This document shows, piece by piece, positions 22,254-32,999 of a stretch of 64,000 nt of DNA (its first letter is position 1; each line of letters begins with the position of its first letter). Source of the stretch: Haemaphysalis longicornis (lineage: Eukaryota > Arthropoda > Arachnida > Ixodida > Ixodidae); NCBI GenBank assembly GCA_013339765.2, contig CM023454.1, positions 145,829,949-145,893,948 on the forward strand, written 5' to 3'. Made by a program: the position numbers and the translations under genes. The notes beneath the pieces were generated by a model that saw nothing but the letters and a program-made list of their open reading frames with translations, was not told the origin of the DNA and searched no databases.

Positions 22254-23116
22254 TTTTTTTATTTAGCGCTTGTTTTCCGTGTGACGAACACTACTGCCAA
22301 TGCATCTTTTTCGATGTGCACATACGCCTACCCGTGGTCAAAACGACAAGCCGCCGAAAGTTGCAAGTTTTTTTTAGAATTCTTATTGAACGTTCCGTCT
22401 TACGGGCACAAAAGAAGTTTGGCTCTAGGTCACTTTTGATGAACGCTGTGTGTACGTAGTAAGTTCCATACATACGAATTCAGTCGCGAGTCAGTGCGGC
22501 AATTTATAAGGCCCCGCTTGCGAAGACGATAGATACCCCACAGTGCACGCTACGCCCAAATGAAATTTGAACATGCTAAAAGCTGCTCTCAAAATATTTT
22601 TTTGCTAGCAACCTTCACTTCAAAGCAACGCCCGCGAGAGTGGTGTAAAAACTCGTTCATTTTATTAAAAAGGCGTACAAGTAACATCAACGCCAGTCAC
22701 CTGCAAAGCGCACCTACCAGCAGGCCACCGTTAAAAACAAGCTGATGTTTCCAAGATGAAAGCGCTGTTGAAGAAATGCAGGATACGGTTCCGCGAACGA
22801 ACAAAAAAAAATACGAGCATAGCACAATAACACAGAACGATTTCTTTTTTTAATTTTGCACCTGTTGCGCAACCGTCAGGACCGCGGTACTTGCAGGTAG
22901 GGACGCAAAACAAACGCTCCTACCGAGGTGCGACCCGTAATCCGCACAAAATAGGCAGCGCTACACGTACCACACACTGTTGTGTGAGTCGGTATCCAAA
23001 GGTCATTAGACGTCGTCGCACGGAGAGCCGGCAGCGCATATGAAACGGGCGAGGTTACACGCTGACAGTGATCGAACAAGCACAGGTAATTGAAGGCAAA
23101 CCACGAGATGTACACA

Positions 23117-23140
23117 CCATAGAGTTTCATAACTCTATGG
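23117..23140. repeat. Perfect 10-bp stem hairpin
   Basis: CCATAGAGTT pairs with AACTCTATGG across loop TCAT. Confidence 0.8.
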
Positions 23141-23584
23141 GACACACTGCACACCGACACAGACGAACTAACTCAAAGAGCAATAAGCGCACATTTCCCG
23201 CGCAACCTTAGCCCGTCGAGAAAACCTGTACGTTTGAAACAGAAGCTGCCGCAGCGGCACCAACACTCAATTGTTGTAAACAATCACTCGACCCATGGCT
23301 GCCTGCAAATGTTGACGTTGAGGCAGGGAATGATATGGAGGGGGAATCTGGCCGCCGCCTCTACCACCCCCCTTTATTCTTTCCCCACGACACTGCGCTT
23401 ACTGCGTGGTCGGAATCAACACAAACACACAAAAATGCGGGAGGTCACTGCTGGTTTTGTTCCCCTCTCCCAAACGACAGCACGCGAAGAAAGCTCGGGC
23501 AGCCGTTAGGGCAGTTCGGTCACTCTAGTTCGGTGGCTCTTACGTCCACGCGCGATTAGCGAACTTAGCGGAGCTTTTCATGCG

Positions 23585-23592
23585 TATATAAA
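23585..23592 (+). promoter_or_regulatory. TATA-box-like motif
   Basis: TATATAAA followed by a GC-containing stretch, with a consensus-like donor about 285 bases downstream. No coding exon could be linked to it, so it may be a decayed LTR promoter or chance. Confidence 0.25.
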
Positions 23593-24394
23593 CAGGCCAG
23601 TGTCGCGCGTATTTGCACGTGTATAGTGTGCGAAAGCCTGTGAAGGTATTATAACTCTGCCGCCTTCAGCGTCTACTGTGTGGGTCTATGTTCAGTGGGG
23701 TAGACAAAATTTTGCACCTGTCAGGGGACCAGTACACCGACGCGAATTCAGTTTCTTACCAAACTGGAATTTCATTCGAACGCCGAGAACTAAAAAATTT
23801 GGATATTTCGCTCCTCAGTTTCTTCTTTTAGTAACTTCTCTCGTGCAGCAGTTGTACGGATTCTCATAGCCATGGTAAGAACGAATGAGCGTGGCCGTAG
23901 AGGGACGTCTGAATTTTAGGTAAGTCGGGTTTTAGTGCGGACAAGACGCAGTAAAACAGCTAGAAACCCCCCCAAAATCTTAGCAGGATCTGGGCCGTAC
24001 CCGCACGGGGCACCTGAGTAATCTTGGTGACGGTACTGGCGATACCGCGGACCCCGAGCCCCCAAACATAAGCTGGATCCAACCGTGGCGATGTGTTTAT
24101 AGGTGGAGGGTTAGAAACCACGAACGGTGGCCGTCGGAGCCCAGGTCAAGCTCCGGCGGATGGGCTCCCTGTCTGTTTACCAGGCAGGGAGCTCCGGGAC
24201 CTCTTTGACTACCAGGGTAAGGTCAAAGAAGAAAGTACCCCCGTCTCCCTGCTTTTTCCTATGCCATATGGATAATCAACCCCCCCCCCCCCCAGACGTG
24301 ATCGGCCCCCTAAAGGGGCCGCACCGAAGTATCTTTTCCTTCTTTGCCTTCTATCTCGCTCCCAAAGCCAGATAACTACCCTCGTTTTTTGATC

Positions 24395-25640
24395 ATGGAA
24401 TCTGTGGACAAATCGAAGCCGGTTTCCTCTCAATCTGTATTTCTTGTTTCTAAATACCTTGAAGGTATCATCGGCAAAACATATGACGCCAAAAAACTCA
24501 GAACTGGTGAAGTGCTAGTTGAAGTTAAAACCAGCAGCAATCCACAATCCTCCTGAAACAAACCCGCATGGCAGATCTGGAGATCAGGGTCACACCCCAC
24601 CGCAGCCTCAACAGTTGTCAAGGTGTGATCTCTGAGGCAGATCTCCTAACCGAGACAGAGACTGATCTGCTCGAAGGCCTAAAAGAACAAGGCGTGACAG
24701 CAGTAAGGCGCATCGTCATCAGGAGAGAGAACAAAGAAATAGCCACCAAACATCTGATCCTGACTTTTCGACCGCTGCACACTGCCCGAGCATGTCAACG
24801 CAGGTTTCATCCGTTGTTCTGTCCGGCCGTACATCCCGAACCCGAGGCGCTGTTTCAAGTGCCAGAGGTTCGGGCATGGTACCAACTCCTGTCGAGGCAG
24901 AACAACATGTGCCAAATGCGCCCAGCACGATCATCTATCCGACAACTGCACTGCAACCAACTTCACCTGCCCGAATTGCCAGGGTCCACACGCAGCATAC
25001 TCTCGCGCTTGTGAAAAGTTTCATCTTGAAAAAAAAATCATTAACCTTAAGATAACCGAAAACATCACCTTCCCAGAGGCGCGAAAGAGGTTCGCCTCCT
25101 TCCCTCTGGGCAGGTACGCCGACGCAGCTCGCCGGGGGCGGAGCGGCGTTTGGTTTCGGCGGGGACCCAGTACCGCGAGTCGGACTTGGTCCCGCCCCGC
25201 CCCCCCCCCCTGGGTTGCCTATGGCAGCCCAACCCGCCTCCGCACCGCTCGCTCACCCAGCAGCGGCTGTGGTGGCAACAACGTCTGTTGGGGATGCCGC
25301 TGCATCCACTGCTTCCTCTCCACCGGCCCAAAGCACACGCAAGGGCACGGAGATGGAGACGGAGGCAGTCGCAGCGACCCCCTCCCCCGCCTCACTGCCT
25401 GTGCCACCTGTGGTGCTCCCCACGCCTTCGGCACTGGCAGCGCAGGCAAAGAACACCCGAAAGGGTACCACGTCAAGGGGGCCCAGTCCGCTGGGCACCC
25501 CCTTGCCATCAGATGACGACATGGACGTCGAGCCCTTCCGGCTTTCATCGCAGCGGAAGGAACGGGCTGCGACGTCCAGGTCAGTAGAGAAGGCCAGAAA
25601 ACCCCTTCCAAGAGTGCAAGCCCCGAAAGACCCTACATAA
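24395..25640 (+). pseudogene. I-clade LINE ORF1, gag-like with three zinc knuckles
   Basis: Starts at ATG 24395 (MESVDKSKPVSSQSVFLVSK). A frameshift near 24550 moves to the frame reading MADLEIRVTPHRSLNSCQG…TLTFRPLH-like sequence. Another near 24780 leads to three CCHC-type knuckles at about 24841-25010: CFKCQRFGHGTNSC, CAKCAQHDHLSDNC and CPNCQGPH…C. A Pro/Ala/Thr-rich tail (25215-25640) ends 33 bases before ORF2. The protein would bind element RNA in the ribonucleoprotein. Three CCHC motifs are characteristic of I/Jockey-group ORF1. Poly-C runs near 25201-25212 could be polymorphic or miscounted. Confidence 0.8.
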
Positions 25641-25673
25641 ATAATCACACTCCAGTAGCTCTAACACATCATA

Positions 25674-28369
25674 ATGGGAAGAGAAAACATAGTTCAATGG
25701 AACTGCAGAGGCCTTCTGAATAATCTTGACGACGTGCATGAGATTCTGCATGCCAATCAGCCAAGTTTAATGTGTGTCCAGGAAACACATCTGAATTCCA
25801 AACACACAAATTTCTTGAATAGTTACCTGGTATACAGGAAAGACAGGGATGGCTGCACACACTCTTCTGGCGGTGTGGCCATAATTGCCCGCAAATCCTT
25901 AGCATGCCACCCTGTCACCTTGAACACCGTCCTTGAGGCTGTAGCCGTCCGCACAATATTATTTAATAGGTTGATAACGGTATGCTCCATCTACATTCCT
26001 CCTGATGTAGCACTTACGAGCTCTGACTTCGAGGCGCTGGTTGACCAGCTGCCCGAACCATACATCCTAACAGGCGACCTTAATGCTCACAACTCTCTTT
26101 GGGGCTCTTCTCGCACGGATGCCCGAGGTCGCCTGATAGAGAAGTTTTTAACATCCTCTGGAGCATGCCTTTTCAACAAGAAACAGCCTACATACCATAA
26201 CACAGGTCACAACACATACTCACATCTTGACTTGGCTATTGGTTCTGCAATTCTCTTTCCATGTCTTGAATGGGGCGTGGGCACAGACCCATATGGTAGT
26301 GACCATTTCCCCACTTCATTAACGCATATAGGTACAGGCCCGAGCAGTCCATCTTCCCATAAAAGTTTAATGAAGCAAGAGCTAACTGGAATACATTTAC
26401 AGAGACATCCAAACTACACTACACGTCCATAACACACCTACACGTTGAAGAAGCTACCCAACTGCTCACGGCGCACATCCTCGACGCCGCCGAAAGGTCC
26501 ATTCCCCACGCCTCTGTTGCCCCGCGCAACCAGCGGAGGCCGTGGTGGAATGAGGACTGTAGGCGGGCGCGAGAGGCCCAGAACAAGGCGTGGGGTATCC
26601 TTCGTCGGTACCCCACGTCGAGTAACCTCCTCTTGTTCAAACGGGCCAAGGCGTTCGGAAAACGTGTGCGCCGTGAGGCAAAACGCGATAGTTGGCGTAC
26701 ATTCATAACATCAATTAACTCCTACACAGACACACGGAAAGTATGGACACGAATACGCAAACTCAAGGGACATCAAACACACAGCCTGCCTCTGGTCAGT
26801 ACAACAGGGGACACACTTGAAGACCAGGCTGACACACTCGCACAACACTTCCAACACGTTTCCAGTTCAGCACACTACACAAACACCTTCATGAAACACA
26901 AACTCGTGGCCGAAAAGAAGCCTTTACATGACAATGACAGGTCAGCCACCTCTTATAACTCCGAGTTCACGCTTCATGAGCTGAGGGGTGCTCTGAGCAC
27001 GTGTACACCCTCAGCTCCAGGCCCAGACAACATTACATATACAATGATACAGAACTTACACACAGACACTCTTGTAACACTTCTTCACCTTTTCAACAAG
27101 ATATGGCTTTCGGGGCACATTCCAAAGTCTTGGAGGGATGCCATAGTTGTAGCATTCTTGAAAGAAGGGAAGGACCCTTCTTCTCCCGCTAGCTATCGAC
27201 CCATTGCCCTGACCAGCTGCCTGTGCAAGCTTCTCGAGAAGATGATAAACCGGAGGCTCGTGTACTTTTTGGAGTACAACGGCCTTCTCGAGAGCTGCCA
27301 GGCAGGCTTCAGGGCGGGGCGATCCACGAATGATCAACTCGTAGCTCTTGAATCGTATATTAAGGATGCCTTCGTGCATAAACAGTACTGCGTAACTGTG
27401 TTTTTCGACCTCGAAAAGGCTTATGATACCGCTTGGCGTTATGGAATCCTTACTGACCTCAAGTCATTCGGTGTTTCTGGTAATATGTTTAACACTCTTG
27501 CTAGTTATTTGTCGGAGAGAACCTTTCGCGTCAGAGTTGGTTCTGCACTGTCAAAGGTACATGTGCAAGAAAATGGCGTGCCGCAAGGTGGAGTGTTGAG
27601 CTGCACGCTCTTCATAGTTAAGATGAACTCTCTTGGAAAGGCATTGCCACCCACAATCTCTTATTCCATGTATGTAGACGACGTCCAGATATCCTTTAAA
27701 TCATGTAACATGTCCATCTGCGAACGTCAAGTCCAGCTCGGCGTCAAGAAGCTTGCCGGCTGGGCAGACAAGAATGGTTTTAAAATTAATCCCGGAAAGA
27801 GCTCTTGTGTTGTATTCTCCAGGAAGCGTGGGGTCCACCCGGACCCAGACATCACTCTTGCGAATGTGCCAATTCCTGTGAACAAGGAGCACAAGTTTTT
27901 AGGCATTTTATTCGATGAAAAACTTACATTCATCCCTCATATCAAACAGCTCAAATGTAAATGCCTAAAAACAATGAATATTCTTAAGGTTCTCTCACAT
28001 CAATCTTATGGGGCCGACAAACAACTCCTGCTGCGCCTGTACACAGCGTTGGTGGGGTCTCGGCTCGACTACGGCAGTGTCGTGTATGGGTCGGCGACAA
28101 AGACCGCACTGAGAATGCTCGACCCAGTGCTGCATCTTGGCCTTCGCCTCTCATGCGGCGCTTTCCGCACTAGCCCTGTCGAAAGCCTTTATGTCGAGTG
28201 CGACAAGTGGTGTCTAGGGCATCAGCGGGAGTATGTTGACCTGCTATATGCATCTAAGATTGTATCCCTTACCAACCATCCTTTTAATCCCATCATGAAC
28301 AATACATCAAACTTGCAACTCTTTTTAAACAGGCCATCCTATTTCCTTACCTTTCTCTCTCAGAGTTAG
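25674..28369 (+). pseudogene. I-clade LINE ORF2: endonuclease and reverse transcriptase
   Basis: The endonuclease runs from 25674 (IVQWNCRGLLNN) through CVQETHLNSK (Glu), SIYIPPD, LTGDLNAHNSLWG (Asp/Asn) and GSDHFPTS (Asp-His). Near 26367 one T appears lost, and coding shifts frame for the linker and RT: RPWWNEDCRRAREAQ, SYRPIALTSCLCKLLEKM, FFDLEKAYDTAWRYGI, NGVPQGGVLSCTLF, SMYVDDVQISF (YVDD intact) and HKFLGILFDEKLTF. The frame ends at 28369 just after another indel near 28335-28355. Apart from these indels every catalytic motif is readable. Confidence 0.9.
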
Positions 28370-29402
28370 GGAGGAGGCTTCTGCACTCACGGTCCCTCTT
28401 TCAGACACGCACAAGACACCCATCCATAATTTAATTCCACCATGGCATCTACATCCTATATCATGCGACCTATCATTCACATTAGTAGAAAAAAATAGGG
28501 TACCCAGGAGTGCAATTCTGCAGCACTTCCTGTTCCTGCAGGACAAGTACAGGTGCGCAGAATTCTATAGCGACGCGTCGAAAACTGGTTTTACTGTATC
28601 TTGTGCAGCGCACGGACCAAATTTTACCGTAACTAAAACAATGAATTTTCATAGCAGTATTTACACGGCAGAAGCCTATGGCATTTTACTCGTTTCAAAC
28701 CACATCCTCGAACATAAAATTCCAAAGTCCATCATCTACACAGATTCTCTAAGCGTTGTACAGGCACTGTCATCCGGAAAGTCATCTAAAAACTATGTGA
28801 TCAATGCTCTTTTCAAGGTACTAATGACTGCATATGCCTCAAATCTTCAAATAACTATATGCTGGGTACCAGGTCACTGTGGGATCCCTGGCAATGAGAC
28901 TGCTGATCAAATGGCTGGTGCTGCTGCTCTCATGACCACAGTTGACATAACAACAGTACCTTACACCGACCTAAAGACACACATCAGACGACAGCTTCGT
29001 AACACATGGCAATTACGCTGGAGTCAACAAACAGACAACAAACTACACGTAATAAAACCACAACTGGGACGCTACATAACTGACTCACACAACAGATACA
29101 CTGAAGTCGCCCTGGCTAGGCTGCGGATAGGCCACACACATGTTACGCACTCCCACCTGCTCACTGGAACTTCGGGACCCACGTGTAGCAGGTGTGGAAA
29201 GGGCCTATCCGTAGTCCACATACTAATCACATGCAAGGCACTTGACACAACACGACACAAACATTTCCCTGAATTATACAGACGACACATTCCTTTGCAC
29301 CCATCATACTTTTTAGCCGACGAACCAATGTTTTCTAGTCAACGTGTTTTTAAGTTTTTAGCTGAGGTAAACTTTCTGCAGCTCTTGTCATATCACGTGT
29401 AA
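28341..29402 (+). pseudogene. I-clade LINE ORF2: RNase H and C-terminal zinc motif
   Basis: The frame after the indel reads CAEFYSDASKTGFTVS (Asp), TAEAYGILL (Glu), IYTDSLSVVQALSS (Asp) and CWVPGHCGIPGNETADQMAG (His and Asp), a complete RNase H set. The C-terminus carries CSRCGKGLSVVHILITC, a CCHC-like motif found at the end of I-clade ORF2, then stop 29400-29402. RNase H removes the RNA strand during cDNA synthesis. This domain separates the element from the CR1 and L2 LINEs elsewhere in the window. Confidence 0.9.
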
Positions 29403-29639
29403 TCACCCTGGCCCTATACACCAGCCATCTCCATTGTCTTTTGTTTTGCATCACCTTTACTTTTAGTCACATGTTTTAGTACTTACGGTCTGATCAAAAC
29501 TCAATAACTTCTTCTTTGGCGCTCTTTGCCCATAGTCGGCCTTGCGCCAATAAAGCCCAACCATCATCATCAAAATCTTCTCGGCAAATGTGTACAGTTG
29601 GAGTAATTCTTTCAGATCAACATATACTCGAAAGTGCTC

Positions 29640-31190
29640 CCTAGAATTCGATAGAGGGCTAAATATTGTTCTACGGAAATAATAGGTACGTCTTCGGCCA
29701 TGTGAACAAGCCTGTGTCGTCTGGTTTGTTTCCCCTCTATTCAGTTTCTCGTTGCCGAAGCCAGGGGCGCCACTCTAAAATCTCCTCCCCCATAGCTCCC
29801 ACTCCGTAGGCTCACGCGTCACAGGCGAGGCCAAGATCCTTCGATGGGTCGTAGTGTGCTAATACCGTATTTTGCGTAAGCCATCCATTGCTTGCTTAGA
29901 ACGTTAGCTCGGCCTCAGCTGTCCATTTCCATTCTGCGCTATCTATGAGTAGGTCGTACAGTGGTTTTAGTTCTGCTGATAGGTTGGGAACGAACTTGCC
30001 ATAGAAATTCAACAGCCCCAGATACGCCCTGAGTTCCTGTTTATTCTTTGGGGCGGGCGCTCCCTTGATTGCTGCTATTTTTGCCGTCCGAAGGCCTAAG
30101 TCCGTTCCCCTCTATCAAGTGGCCCAAGTAGGTCAGTGACGTCTCAAAGAACTTACACTTTTCTTTTTTCAGTTTAATGTCATGTTCCTCAAACCTAGCC
30201 AGCACGCTTTCCACCTTCTGATAGCACTCAACGAAGGTTTCACCAACGATTACCACTTCATCAATGTAACATGACACTCTATCTGGCCTTTTAACAGGTC
30301 ATCCATTGACCGCCTGAAAAATAGATGGGACACTCGTTATCCCATAGGGTAGCCGCGTATCCTGAAACAAGCCAAGATGCGTATTCTCGGTGACCAAACC
30401 CTGCGAGTCCGAGTCAAGTTCTAGTTGCTGGTAGGCCGTTGAGACATCTAGGACTGTGAAGTATTTACACCCGTGCGAACGTTGCGAAGATATCTTCTAT
30501 TACCGGCAACGGGTAATGGTCCGTTCGAAAAGACTGGTTCACTGTCATTTTATAATCCCCGCAAATTCTGACCTCCCCGTTGAGTTTATCAACGACCACT
30601 AGAGGAGTTGCCCAGTCGCTACATTGAACCGGAATTAAGACCCGAGCTTCTACCAGCGCCTGCAGTTCTTTCTGACACCGCGTCTCGCATCGCGAAAGGC
30701 ACCATTCGATGCTTGCAGAACACCGGCGTGCTCCCTTATTTCAAAAGCAGTTTTACCGGGGTGCCTTTTATCAACCCAAGTTCCGGCTCGAACACGTCTA
30801 GAAATTTTTCTACCAGTTGTGCTACCTTGTCTACGCTGATACCGCACACGCTCAACCAGTCCAGCTTCAGAACCTCCAGCCAATCTCGACCCATCAGCAT
30901 CGGCTCACATTTCTGTTGCGTCCGCACGAAAACTAGCGGCCGGGTGACTACCTGACCATGGTGTTCCACAGGTACCTTCACCCTCCCCACGGTCTGCAAG
31001 GGAACGCCCCCGTACGTTCGTAGCCTACACACGACAACCTTCCTAGGGCTAGGTGTGGCCAATATTTCACAAACACACTTTCAGGTACAACCGAAACAGA
31101 CGCCCCCGTATCGATTTGCATTCTCACATTTCTACCTGCCACTTTAACGTTCACCAGTATAGCTAGGATGGCTACTGTCACAGGCAATTA
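29640..31190 (-). pseudogene. Gypsy protease, reverse transcriptase and RNase H start
   Basis: Coding order runs from 31190 down. The aspartic protease reads VRMQIDTGASVSVVPESV, then after a frame change MLMGRDWLEVLKLDW. The RT holds HRMVPFAMRDAV, SDWATPLVVVDKLNGEVRIC, DYKMTVNQSF and MSCYIDEVVIVGET, where the usual YIDD box reads YIDE. These are followed by KEKCKFFETSLTYLGHLI, QELRAYLGLLNFYGKFVPNL and the RNase H entry HYDPSKDLGLACDASAYGVG. Several frame changes and stops occur. The remainder of RNase H is at 16930-17250. Confidence 0.85.
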
Positions 31191-31210
31191 TGTTATGCAG
31201 CACAAGTTCG

Positions 31211-32087
31211 TCACTCACCGTTCATTGTCTCTAGGTTGTCACTGACTTCGTCCACGGCCCGCACCGCACCCGACGAGCCAGCCTTGCAGACCCTCGACAG
31301 ATGACCCATCCGCTTGCATAGATGGCCACTTGTGTTTCCGGAACGGGCAGGATCTTCCGTCGTGGGATGATCTGCCGCAGCGGAAACAGTCAGGTGATTC
31401 GGTGGGGTGTTCCGCTCCGTCGGCCGCTGCTGCTGGCTTGGCTGAAGCTCTAGCTGCGGGCTTGGCCCAGTAAGTGTGGCGAACATCAATGCACTTCCTC
31501 GGGTTGCTTCGGAGCTGGTTGAAACTTTCTCGTCTCGGCCCGAGCTAGTTCAACACTTTTGGCAATGTCGCACGCTGTGGCAAAGGTCGATGTTGCTCTT
31601 CTTGAGAAGTTCCGCTTGGGTCGGTTGGTCTTTTAACCCGGCCACAAAACGGTCCCGCAACGCTTCTTCCAGAAAGGGCCCAACTTCACACGACGACGTC
31701 CGCCTTTTTAATTCCACGGCGAATGCACCTTCATGCTGGGACCGGCGATTAAACCGGAACCCTTCCGCAATCCCCATCCTCTTGGGGGCGTAATGCTTCT
31801 TAAGAACTGTGACGAGCGGGCTGTATTCGTTCTCCTCAGGCTTTGCCGCTGCGAGCAGGTTCTTTAACGTGCGGTACGTCTTCTTGCCCATAGCGGTCAC
31901 GAATGTCGAGGCTTTCAAATCATCGCTCACCTACACGGCGCGGACGTAGCGTTCAAACCGCTCCAAGTATGATTCGAAGTCCTCGTCAGTCGTCTTCGTC
32001 GAATCGCTCGAACTGGCCAAGCGAAGCCATGCCGCTGTATCGACCCGGCTGCTTTCGTTCACGGCAATCCCATCCTCGAGGTGCGGC
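31211..32087 (-). pseudogene. Gypsy gag fragment
   Basis: Minus-strand frames hold an N-terminal part with DEDFESYLERFERYVRAV (about 31931-32000). Then come SDDLKASTFVTAMGKKTYRT, LLAAAKPEENEYSPLV and ALRDRFVAGLKDQPTQAELL (31600-31930), and a damaged zinc knuckle (HLCKRMGHLSRVCKAG, near 31290). This is the usual capsid and nucleocapsid layout of tick-type gypsy elements. The N-terminal frame runs directly into LTR sequence at 32088, so the leader and the gag start have been deleted. Confidence 0.75.
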
Positions 32088-32187
32088 TGCTTATCAGCGA
32101 TAGCCGCAGCAGAGAACAGGGCAGATAGTGGCATTCCCTGAGCGGGCGCATGCGCAAGGCCCGCGGTACAAATGACACAACACTTTT
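32088..32187 (-). repeat. 5' LTR remnant of gypsy element
   Basis: About 100 bases nearly identical to the coding-distal half of the LTR at 15341-15538, ending …GACACAACA at 32187. It joins gag sequence without primer-binding site, showing a deletion. Element X resumes at 32188 with its T-rich tract. Confidence 0.8.
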
Positions 32188-32341
32188 TTTTTATAAAATT
32201 AAAGGAAGCACATATTTGGTGTTGGACGCTCTCACTTCACCGCCTCTGCCGCAGCCGACGCGGGCGACGAGATCGGCGGCAGAGACGGAGGAGAAGTGAG
32301 ATGTGATGCGTTTGTGTGAGTTTTTTTTTTAATTTTAACTA

Positions 32342-32800
32342 ACTCCTAGCGTATGCGCAAGGCGCGCACACGGCCGCTACACTTGCCGTGGGTGGAGCGC
32401 ACAGCGGCGCGAGAGGACGCGTGACGCTATCACGTGGCATTCAGCGAGAAAGCAGGACGTAAACCCGAATTTTGGCTCGGTGAGTGACGCGTCCACTCCT
32501 AGTGCGTGCGCAAGGTGCGCACAGGGCCGCTAGATGTGCCGTGGACGGAGTGCACAGCGGCGCCAGAGGACGCGTGACGCTATCACGTGGCATTCAGCTA
32601 GAAAGCAGGCCGTAAACCCGCAGATGTGCTCGGTGAGTGCATCTTCTACTCCTAGCGCATGCGCACGACGCGCACACGGGCGCTACACGTGCCGTGGGCG
32701 GAGCGAACAGCGGCGCGAGATGTCGCGTGGCGCTATCGCGTGGCATTCAGCGAGAAAGCAGGGCGTAAACCCGCAGAGGGGCTGGGTGAGTGCAGCGTCT
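32342..32800. repeat. Three tandem copies of a 153-bp unit
   Basis: ACTCCTAG starts at 32342, 32495 and 32648, an exact 153-base period. Each unit contains CGCACACGGCCGCTA-like sequence, GACGCTATCACGTGGCATTC and GTAAACCCG near its end. X copy 2 has only one diverged, shorter unit (19372-19510). Confidence 0.85.
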
Positions 32801-32819
32801 GTCTACCCCATCTCCCCGT

Positions 32820-32904
32820 AGGCTCGTACCTCACTCGGTAAGACAACGGGCTTTCGCTCCATTTCTCTGTTCAATCAAGGTTGGATTCTTCCCGGTGCTA
32901 GTAA
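32820..32904 (+). repeat. tRNA-like block, X copy 1
   Basis: Diverged counterpart of 19532-19611, with CTCACTCGGTAAGACAACGG and a decayed B box TTGGATTC. Confidence 0.45.
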
Positions 32905-32999
32905 CTTACTTTATTTGTTCGCAGGAGTTTTCTGTTCACACCAACGGTCGCGGCAGAACCCTTGGGGGGTACAGGTAAAAAGCTCCGCTGTAATAAATC

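Larger units (their letters stand above)
20566..22284 (+). mobile_element. Right Penelope-like element, two insertions
   Basis: It begins with FLDLRLRFEDDHLCW in the RT C-terminal region and then jumps to the RKDKERRAKEK linker. Relative to the left copy this is an internal deletion of about 270 bp. The GIY-YIG domain (VVYKIPLSCGRHYIGQTGRC) is interrupted at an A tract by a HINE-like insert (20993-21438). It resumes at 21441 with VSGNQCHPLYDQ and ends as SRRSIFYR-like sequence near 21616. The 3' region matches 17252-17449 and is split again at a T tract by 21775-22253. Without the inserts it is almost identical to the inverted left copy. Confidence 0.8.
22285..24000. other. Unassigned DNA inside the nest
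   Basis: No recognisable protein. It holds a perfect 10-bp hairpin at 23117-23140 and a TATATAAA at 23585-23592. A possible splice donor ATG|GTAAGA lies at about 23872. It may contain another degraded element or the flank in which the I-clade LINE inserted. Confidence 0.4.
24001..29575 (+). mobile_element. Nearly full-length I-clade LINE
   Basis: It has a 5' region, ORF1 (24395-25640), ORF2 (25674-29402) and a 3' UTR. The end reads CCAATAAAGCCCAACC then ATCATCATC at about 29570, the short ATC-type tail used by I-clade elements. The exact 5' end is uncertain and placed between about 24000 and 24120. All enzymatic motifs are present, and only a few single-base indels break the frames. It is the best preserved element in the window and therefore probably among the younger ones. 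It sits inside the gypsy insertion block. Confidence 0.85.
15341..32187 (-). mobile_element. Ty3/gypsy LTR retrotransposon interrupted by about 12 kb
   Basis: Minus-strand element whose parts appear in proviral order when read from 32187 down: LTR remnant, gag, protease, RT and start of RNase H, then about 12 kb of later insertions (17250-29600). After these come the rest of RNase H, integrase, a C-terminal tail, a polypurine tract and the 3' LTR. Its own sequence sums to about 4.5 kb, shorter than the usual 5-6 kb because of internal deletions. It lies within element X, whose CTTTTTTT tract flanks both ends. It is multiply frameshifted and inactive. Confidence 0.85.
32188..32990. mobile_element. 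Element X copy 1, right part
   Basis: Continues X from the poly-T through ATAAAATTAAAGGAAGC, the GGCGACGAGATCGGCGG block, three tandem 153-bp units, a tRNA-like block and the ACCCTTGGGGGGTACAGG end. With 15083-15340 it gives an X of about 1.05 kb before the gypsy insertion. No coding frame. Confidence 0.7.

Noticed and set aside
25065..25648. Minus-strand ORFs across 25.1-25.6 kb
   Set aside because: They are shadows of the GC-rich ORF1 tail of the I-clade LINE.
32342..32800. Regularly spaced repeats, possible CRISPR array
   Set aside because: The 153-bp units are contiguous tandem copies without separate spacers, and the setting is a eukaryotic repeat.
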